Assembly: GCA_020746995.1 (NCBI GenBank)
Contig: JAGPXD010000004.1
Coordinates: forward strand, 186,001-250,000
DNA length: 64,000 nucleotides
Direction of reading: 5' to 3'
Source: Plectosphaerella cucumerina
Lineage: Eukaryota; Ascomycota; Sordariomycetes; Glomerellales; Plectosphaerellaceae
Positions 57,892-64,000 of this stretch are shown in pieces (the stretch's first letter is position 1; every line of letters starts with the position of its first letter). The notes under the pieces were generated by a model. The model searched no databases. It was not told the DNA's origin and saw nothing but the letters and a program-made list of their open reading frames with translations. The translations under genes and the position numbers were made by a program.

Positions 57892-58482
57892 GATCGGACT
57901 TGGGGCTGCGGGGATGGTCGTGGTGCCCGAGGTGCGAGAGCTGTCGCCAAGCGTGGAGTGATTTGGAATTGGTCGCCTGAAAGTAGTTGTCGAGCGAGAC
58001 GCAAACACATGAGCCTCTGCAGGTCGTGCTTTGAGCGGTAGGTATTGCGTCGTTGGTTCAAGTTTCGTCCGCGATGATACGAGTCGCTCTCGAGCAGACA
58101 GTCGGAGACCAACGGAGGTCGGATTACGTAAGTCGTCACGAAGATTACATAACCTCTCAGGTGTTCCAATTCCGGTTCAGACGATGGATGCCCAGATGTC
58201 GTCTCGCTTCATCACGGTCAACCAGACTTCCGCAATTCGTCTTCTCACCCATTCCGATCTTTACGCTTGAACTGGTGAGGCGGAATTGACCTTATCGATC
58301 TTCTCAACCACAAGCAGCAAACAACACCATCAGCACTAATCAACGCCTGGACATCACAAGCGAACAACAACAGCATCATCATCTGGTCCAAACACGATCG
58401 TTGCTAAAGTCTACATCCATCGCTATGCCATTTACGCAACCGTACTGTACATTTTGCGCACCGGCCTACGCCCGCGGCACGC
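57892..58482. other. Interval between two leftward genes
   Basis: 591 bp with the roadblock-like gene's promoter and the nuclease 3' region. Nothing else recognised. Confidence 0.5.
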
Positions 58483-60399
58483 CTAGCAGCCGCAGACGTT
58501 CAGGTACGACACGAGCGGGTCGTGGTCGCTCGTGATGTCCGGGTACCTCAGCCAGCTGCTGATGTGCAGGTGCTCAATCTTGGCGGCCGAGTTGACCAGG
58601 CCCGGGCTGATGTACATGTGGTCGAGCTGCTGTGCGTTTCCGTCAAAGACGTACGAGTAGCGCTCGACCTCGGGCAGGGTCAGGATGTCCAGCTCGGTCA
58701 GGTTGTGCTTGCCGGTGAGGATCTGCTGGGGCAGGACGAAGGAGAACTCGTTGAAGTCGCCGGCGGCGATGATGCGGGCCTTGGGGTCCTGGGCGATGAG
58801 GGCGTCGAAGAAGGCGCCGATGCTCTCGGTCTGCTGGGCGCGCTTCTCGACGCCGCTGTTGACGGGGGGGCGGGCGTCGCCGTGGAGGGTGGAGGAGCCG
58901 CCCTTGGAGCCGTTGTGGACGTTGACGGTGTAGAAGGGCTTGTTCTTGGGGCCGCGGATGGCGCGCCAGGCGGCGACGAGGGGCTTGCGGCTGTTGTCCC
59001 AGGCGGTGTTGCCAATGTCGAGGCGGCCGGGGTTGAAGGACAGCTCGCCGTTGTCGAGGACGACGGCCTCGTCGGTGCTGCCGCCCTGGTTTGGCTTCCA
59101 CAGCTCAATGACGTCGGGGCGGAAGAGGTAGGCGTTGCGGATGTTGCCGCCGGGCTGGCCACCGTCCTGGTTGCGCACGGGCTCGACCTCGACAAAGTCG
59201 TAGGCGATGCCGCTCTTGGCCTCGATGGAGGCGACGAGGGTGGCGAGGGTGACATTGGCGCTGACGACGAGGTCGTTGGTGGGGCCGTTGTTGTCCTGGA
59301 CCTCCTGGAGGAAGAGGAAGTCGGGGGTCTTGAGGTAGTCGACAATGTGGCCGGCGACGGCGGGGAGGTGCTCGGAGCCGGTCCACAGGTTCTCGACATT
59401 GTAGGAGCCAAAGGTGAGGCCGCGGCAGTCGCCACGGCTCGTCAGGGTGGTGGGACCGGCGTTGGCGAGGGCCTCCTCCTCGACGACGAGGGCTGTCAGG
59501 GGAAGGATGCGGTAGAAGCCGAAAGCGTAGGTGACGACGCCGGTGATCTCGGCAAACTTGTCGCCCATCTTGGTCTCGGGGTTGCGGGTGCCGTCGAGGG
59601 GGGTTCCGATGACGATGGCCTCGGGGTTGGCATCTTGAGGTGTTAGCTTGGGGCAAACGACACGGAGGGGGCACGAGACTTACCCTTCTCGGTCATGGTG
59701 ATGCCGTCGTGGCTGTTGCGGCCGGTGGCGGGCCATGTGCCGAGGACCCAGGTGTCGCCAAACTGGTTGGGACGAGTGGTGCCGACGGGGCTCTTGATGG
59801 TGACGAGCTCGCCGTTGAGGGACTGCCAGAAGTCCAGGCCGTACTTGGAGGGCTCCAGCACGGGGTCCTCGACGGTGACGCGGAAGACGTCGTTGGGGAC
59901 GGCAAAGATGTCGCCGCCGTCCAGGGAGCTGTACTGCTCGGTGGGCGGGTTGATGGTGTCCTCGCCAATGACATAGGCCTTGACGGCGTTGTTGCTGGAG
60001 ACGACCTGGACATTGGTAGGGTTGGTGACCTCGGTCAGGTAGAGGTGCAGGTTGTTGGTCCTGAAGAAGGGATGTCAGCTGTTGTCGGCAGGGAACTGGG
60101 TACCGGCCTTCTCACCTGTACATGAAGACGGTGCCATCGAGAGTCACGACGTCTCCAACGGCAACGGTGGAAACAACGTTGCGGTTGAAGATGTAGACGG
60201 CCTCGGAGGTACGGTCATCGTCGTCGGGCTCGGTGGAGCGGATCCAGATGCCATTGGGGCCCTTGGCGAGGACCAGGCCCTCAATGCCGGTCACGGTGGT
60301 GCCGTTCAGGGGCGTGTTGAACCTGTTGCCATTGATCTCGGCGATGGTGGCGGCCGACACGAGGCCGAGGAGGGACAGGAGAGCAGCGGGCACCTTCAT
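58483..60399 (-). CDS. Secreted EEP-family nuclease (ExeM-like extracellular DNase)
   Basis: 603 residues from exons 60399-60116, 60060-59684 and 59633-58483. An N-terminal signal peptide is clear (MKVPAALLSLLGLVSAA), so the protein should enter the secretory pathway. Residues about 20-270 look like two OB-fold-type units (NGTTVTGIEGLVLAKGPNGIWIRS; VFRVTVEDPVLEPSKYGLDFWQSL), as in bacterial extracellular nucleases of the ExeM type. The endonuclease/exonuclease/phosphatase domain begins near 295 and has the catalytic set SYNVENLW, FLQEVQD (Glu about 331), NVHN, AAGDFNEF and SDHDP. Likely metal-dependent cleavage of extracellular DNA or RNA, for phosphate/nitrogen scavenging or attack on host DNA traps; a phosphodiesterase on other substrates is possible. 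Ends in Cys-Gly-Cys. The second intron uses an AAG acceptor after a CTAAC branch site. Confidence 0.87.
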
Positions 60400-62152
60400 C
60401 TTGGGCGGCAGGAGAGGCTCGGCGGGCTCGAATCAACGGACAGACGGGCTGGAGCTGGTAAAAGCCTGGAGAAACAGAGGAGCCCCTCCATGACGGGGGC
60501 AGCCTCGGTGGTATTTGTAGGGATTTTCCCGTTCGGCGCATGGTCGAGGATGTGAGCGAGCACGAGAGGGGCGCAATGTGTCTAGGGCACGCGGCACGCC
60601 CCTCTCGTCCCCTCCCCCAAGCCTCCGCGTCCAGCTCGAGCAGGTCGAAGGGCTCTCTGGCCTGTGGGTGAGCTAGCTGGCTGGGCTACTGGCTACGCGC
60701 CTCCGCATCATGGGATATCCCCATCGCCTGCTAGGTGTGTGGTAGGGAGCGGCCATGTCCGAGAGGCGGGCTGGTCCACCGTGGAGATTTGTGCCTGGCT
60801 GAGGGGTCCGTCCAAGGGACCGGATTCGCTGGAGGTGGCCGGCAGCGCGGGCGATCCAAAAAGCATGCCGTGCCGGGGTGGTCGCTTATCAGCTGCCCTG
60901 TCAGAGGTCGCGGTGCCTGGCACGTTTCTTGCCAAGCCGAACGGGGAGGTTGTCGAGTAGCGTGAGAGGCGTGTGGGATAGCGGCGCTGGACCGAGCCGG
61001 CAGGGGTCTCGTTTTGGAAGGTGAACATGGCTGGCGTGGAGAAGATGGAGAAGCTCCTATCGCGCAGGGCCCGGCCAGGGGATGACCCGTCCAAGCCGTT
61101 GACCCTCCAGGATCTTTGGACTTTGGGGACTGGACCGACGCGCGGTGCCATTACTCCGGCACAGTAGAGAGGGGTCGAGAGAAGACGTGACTTCAAGTTG
61201 GACTTGACTGAACTGAACTGAAGAGCAGCTGGACTCGGAGCAGAGTTGAACAGAAAATAACTTGAAGTCCGCCCGCCGTGACGTCGCCGGATCTCTGCCC
61301 AAGCTGGGAATCAACGGTCGGCAGCCACATCTCGGAGCGCTGTTCGTGCAGGGAAAGCTGCCGGGCCCGTGTGGCGCTGGGACGGAAGGCTATCGCTGCC
61401 ACCCAATGGTCGTTTTCACGTGCGACAGGGGGGCATGAACGGCCAGGACAAGGCCTCCGAACCCTTGCTTCCGCTTCCTCCCTCACCACCACGTGCTGGG
61501 ACTCCCCTCCATCTCCATGTCATTGCCCGTTGCCATCCCACCTTCAGACAGCGGATGGCACGGCAGCCTCCACTCCGCGACTCGGAGCTCACTGCCTCTT
61601 GGCGGTACACCCACCGATTCCAGCCCTCTTTTCAGCCGACCCGCCTCCTCACACTGCATTCAGGCCCCTGTCCACTCGGCTGCGCTCGCTTGATAGTACA
61701 GGTGCCCTGCCAGGAACCTGCCGACGAGGCCTGATAGCAGCATCCTGTCTCGGAGGGAAGCGCGTCGGCATGGCGGCACCCTTCCCCCTTGGCAGATGTT
61801 TGCTCTGCATGTCCGGCCAGCTCCGATGGGTGCCTGCATGCGTACCAAGGCCTCCTTCAGGGGCCAAGGAATCATCCACGTCACGCGACTGAGCATCTGG
61901 CTTCGCTCTGGGTTGTGCTGGTGTCCTCCCACGTCGTCTATTCCCTGAAATCTATTGAAGTCCTACACATTAGGAGATCATGTCCTCACATGCCAGATAG
62001 GAACATGGACCACTGCTCCCCGCTGTCCAGCAAAACCACCGAGACAAGTTGGTGAAACAACCCAGCTTGTTGACTATCAATCTCTAAGAAACAGGAGACG
62101 ACAGCAGTCGCGGCTAGGCAAGAGACGCAAGAGACTGATAGCCGAAATATTC
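60400..62152. other. 1.75 kb between two leftward genes
   Basis: Nuclease promoter and leader near 60400; 3' region of the collagen-like gene near 62152. A 204-codon frame at 61278-61892 on the plus strand shows no domain or codon bias and is not called. Confidence 0.5.
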
Positions 62153-62863
62153 CTACGCCTGGCCGGCCGCACCAGCACCCGGGATGGGTACAATGTTGCC
62201 AGGGATACCGCCAGGGAGACCGCCAAGCAGACCACCAAGGGCACCGCCGGGAGCTGCGCCGGGAGCAGCACCGGGAGCCGCGCCAGGAGCACCGCCAGGA
62301 GCACCGCCAGGGGCACGACCCGGAGCCGCGCCAGGTGCCGCTCCAGGGGGAGTACCGGGAGCACCGCCGGGGGCACCGCCAGGAGCACGTCCCGGAGCTG
62401 CGCCTGGGGCTCCACCAGGGACCGCGCCGGGAGCACCGCCAGGAGCGCCGCCGGGAGCACGACCCGGGGCTCCAGGAGCAGCGCCAGGAGCACCAGGAAC
62501 AGCACCGGGAGCGCCAGGAACAGCACCGGGAGCGCCAGGAACAGCGCCAGGAGCTCCACCGGGAGCCGCACCAGGAGCTGCGTTGGGGTTCTGGCGAGGC
62601 GGCGTTGTCACCGGCACGATGATCGGGCTCGGAGCGCCGGGGATCGCACCAGATGTTCCATTTCCAGGGGTCTGGCGTTCAACTATCACATCGTTAGAAC
62701 ACCCTCTCCAACCCCCGACCTCGGCATGCTTACCAACGACGCTCCGTCTTTGCTCTTCAGCAACAATCTCCGTCGCCTGATGGGAAAACCTGGGCGCAAC
62801 CGCCGCAGCAGCGTGTGTGGCGAGCGCCGCCAGGGTGAGAGTAATAGCACCGATGCCCTTCAT
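62153..62863 (-). CDS. Secreted collagen-like Gly-Ala-Pro repeat protein
   Basis: 219 residues from exons 62863-62734 and 62682-62153. A signal peptide is likely (MKGIGAITLTLAALATHAAAAVA). After splicing, RRSVVVERQTPGNG leads into a tail of about 125 residues built from GAPG/GAAPG/GRAPGG units, ending IPGAGAAGQA. The repeats keep glycine mostly every third or fourth residue, so it is collagen-like in composition but not a strict Gly-X-Y triple-helix array. The 51 nt intron (GTAAGC donor, CTAAC branch, TAG acceptor) is in phase; if it were retained the frame would also stay open, adding 17 residues. Probably a wall or extracellular-matrix protein. Single Cys in the intron-retained form only. 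Confidence 0.7.
   Translation of the reverse strand: MKGIGAITLTLAALATHAAAAVAPRFSHQATEIVAEEQRRSVVGKHAEVGGWRGCSNDVIVERQTPGNGTSGAIPGAPSPIIVPVTTPPRQNPNAAPGAAPGGAPGAVPGAPGAVPGAPGAVPGAPGAAPGAPGRAPGGAPGGAPGAVPGGAPGAAPGRAPGGAPGGAPGTPPGAAPGAAPGRAPGGAPGGAPGAAPGAAPGAAPGGALGGLLGGLPGGIPGNIVPIPGAGAAGQA
62215..62590 (-). repeat. GC-rich coding tandem repeat (Gly-Ala-Pro units)
   Basis: Imperfect 9-15 bp units encode the collagen-like tail. Extreme GC content keeps other frames and the opposite strand open, so antisense frames here are artefacts. Such arrays are prone to copy-number change. Confidence 0.8.
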
Positions 62864-63733
62864 ATTTGCTGTAGTGGCCTGCACGTGGATTTATACTGAA
62901 AGAAGGTATTTTGAAATATGTGGTTGACGAAATGAATGAATCGGGCCTGCCGCAGCGATGAGAGGAGTGGATCGACAAGAAGGGATGCAAAGGAGAACTG
63001 GCTGGGGAAAAAACAGACAGAAGAGAAGCCAAGGACCGCCCTCGAGAGGGCATCTGCTCTTTTTAGGAACAGAGGCCCCATATCAGGACGTGAAGTCCAG
63101 ACGAATCCCTTGGCGAAACATCGGACCAGCAGCAGCACGGAGGCGGCCTGCCTGGTCGCCCGTTCAGAGCCGCGACCGGGAAACGGTGCTCGGACGCCAA
63201 GCACGTGCCCGTGGGGATGCGCTGTGATGGTGGTAATCGTGGATCACGTCTTGTTTCTAGGAGGGAGGCGGAGCGTGGCAATGTCCAAAAATCAGACTGA
63301 CGGTGACAAATATCTGGACGGCCGGAACAGACAAGCAAGCCATGGCAGCCTGTCGAGGCTACAGCACGGTTGTTTACATGGCCGATTCCTCCCGGCGAAC
63401 CTAGAAGCACCGCTGCCACCCAGGCCGCGCAATGCCTACCCGAAAAGCCGTTCCGTTGCCACAGATGACTTGCGCCCACCGGCGCGGCCCTCTGCAACGT
63501 CGCACCCGTGCTGCAGATGGGCCCAAACTCACGTGTACAAAAGTGGAAGGAAACCGTGCTCCGGGTCGTGCCCGGCGATGAAACACGGCCGACTTCAAGT
63601 GATCTCCATTTTTGGCGCCGATCGCCGGATCTTCGGCCGGTCTCCGAAACTGGCACGTCCCGTCTCTCCGATGGAGGCCTGCGAAGGGGGCAGGTCCGGT
63701 GGGGGGAGATGTCTGTCGTTCGCTCGAGGGTTG
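62864..63733. other. Upstream region of the collagen-like gene, 3' region of the sirtuin gene
   Basis: 870 bp between two leftward genes. No further gene or RNA recognised. Confidence 0.5.
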
Positions 63734-64000
63734 TTACTGTTCGTTGGGCGAGTCATCTTGTCGAGAAGATGGCATGAGGTTCTCCGAGGGAGCAGCCGTT
63801 GCCTGGTTCGCCCACTCATGCCGCCCCCCGATGATGGGCTTCAGGAGCTCGGGAAGAATGACGGCAGCATCTCCGACGAACACCCAGTCTCGGCCAGGTC
63901 GAATGCCCTTTGCGTCGCTAGGGTCGGTATTCACGACGGCAACACGCGCCCCCTTCTTTGCCGCTGCCTCAGCGTAGCCGGCCGCCGGCCAGACGCTACT
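63734..64000 (-). CDS. Sirtuin-type NAD-dependent deacylase, C-terminal fragment
   Basis: The last 88 codons of a gene that runs off the right edge; frame is open to the window end. The readable part begins SSVWPAAGYAEAAAKKGARVAVVNTD, the end of the sirtuin Rossmann domain (the GTSxxVxPAA...VxxxN segment that binds NAD), followed by RDWVFVGDAAVILPELL, the final family helix. Class III (SIRT5-like) members have this ending. A short disordered tail (Ser/Asn/Glu-rich) follows. Catalytic His and zinc cysteines lie outside the window, so activity cannot be judged. Confidence 0.75.
   Translation of the reverse strand, partial: SSVWPAAGYAEAAAKKGARVAVVNTDPSDAKGIRPGRDWVFVGDAAVILPELLKPIIGGRHEWANQATAAPSENLMPSSRQDDSPNEQ

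Noticed and set aside
58522..59646. 374-codon plus-strand frame opposite the nuclease
   Set aside because: Same codon-bias artefact; composition is almost only G, V, D, L, A and E.
61278..61892. 204-codon plus-strand frame
   Set aside because: No recognisable motif, poor codon usage, and overlapping frames equally open.
62683..62744. 62 nt intron ending at CAG in the collagen-like gene
   Set aside because: Would shift the frame out of the Gly-Ala-Pro repeat; the 51 nt version ending in TAG keeps it.
62184..62780. 198-codon plus-strand GAPPG-repeat frame
   Set aside because: Opposite strand of the collagen-like repeat. It has no signal peptide; the minus-strand frame has one plus an intron.

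Overview
This is nuclear DNA of a filamentous ascomycete (Pezizomycotina, most likely a Sordariomycete). I base that on 22 protein genes separated by about 0.3-4 kb, mostly split by 46-116 nt introns with GT..AG borders and CTAAC/CTGAC-like branch sites, strong C-ending codon bias, and clearly fungal orthologues (Zn2Cys6 factor, ChAPs, KCH, OPI3, two-domain glyoxalase I). I cannot name the species. I saw no transposon, rRNA, CRISPR array or prokaryotic-type operon. All exon borders were read by eye; every spliced reading frame I give closes to a whole number of codons.

Left third (1-22.4 kb): a Zn2Cys6 transcription factor running off the left edge; a quiet 3.6 kb; a ChAPs/exomer gene sharing a 465 bp divergent promoter with a HIR3 histone-chaperone subunit; the tiny proteasome/TREX-2 gene SEM1; phosphoglycerate kinase on the opposite strand; then 4 kb of apparent leader/promoter before a small double-stranded-RNA-binding-like protein.

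Middle (22.4-43 kb): a 3.1 kb gap with a degenerate tRNA-like element, then GDP-mannose pyrophosphorylase, glycerol kinase, the phospholipid methyltransferase OPI3, the Rpd3L subunit RXT2 divergent from TRAPPC11, a 2.8 kb gap, and a 705-residue protein of unknown function with an atypical zinc knuckle and a long acidic tract.

Right third (43-64 kb): a small Cys-containing ORF converging on a flavoprotein that fuses a PNPOx-like FMN domain to a ferredoxin-reductase-like FAD/NAD domain; a KCH potassium channel with a tandemly repeated tail; a pseudokinase with a 12-cysteine insertion; two-domain glyoxalase I; two poorly characterised proteins (one roadblock-like); a secreted EEP-family nuclease; a secreted collagen-like repeat protein; and the 3' end of a sirtuin cut by the right edge.

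Most genes are core housekeeping: glycolysis/glycerol entry, wall-precursor synthesis, phosphatidylcholine synthesis, vesicle traffic and chromatin. There is no sign of a biosynthetic cluster or co-regulated pathway. The least explained items are the pseudokinase with its Cys-rich insert, the knuckle/acidic protein, the 43.3 kb small ORF, the 54.6 kb protein and the tRNA-like element.
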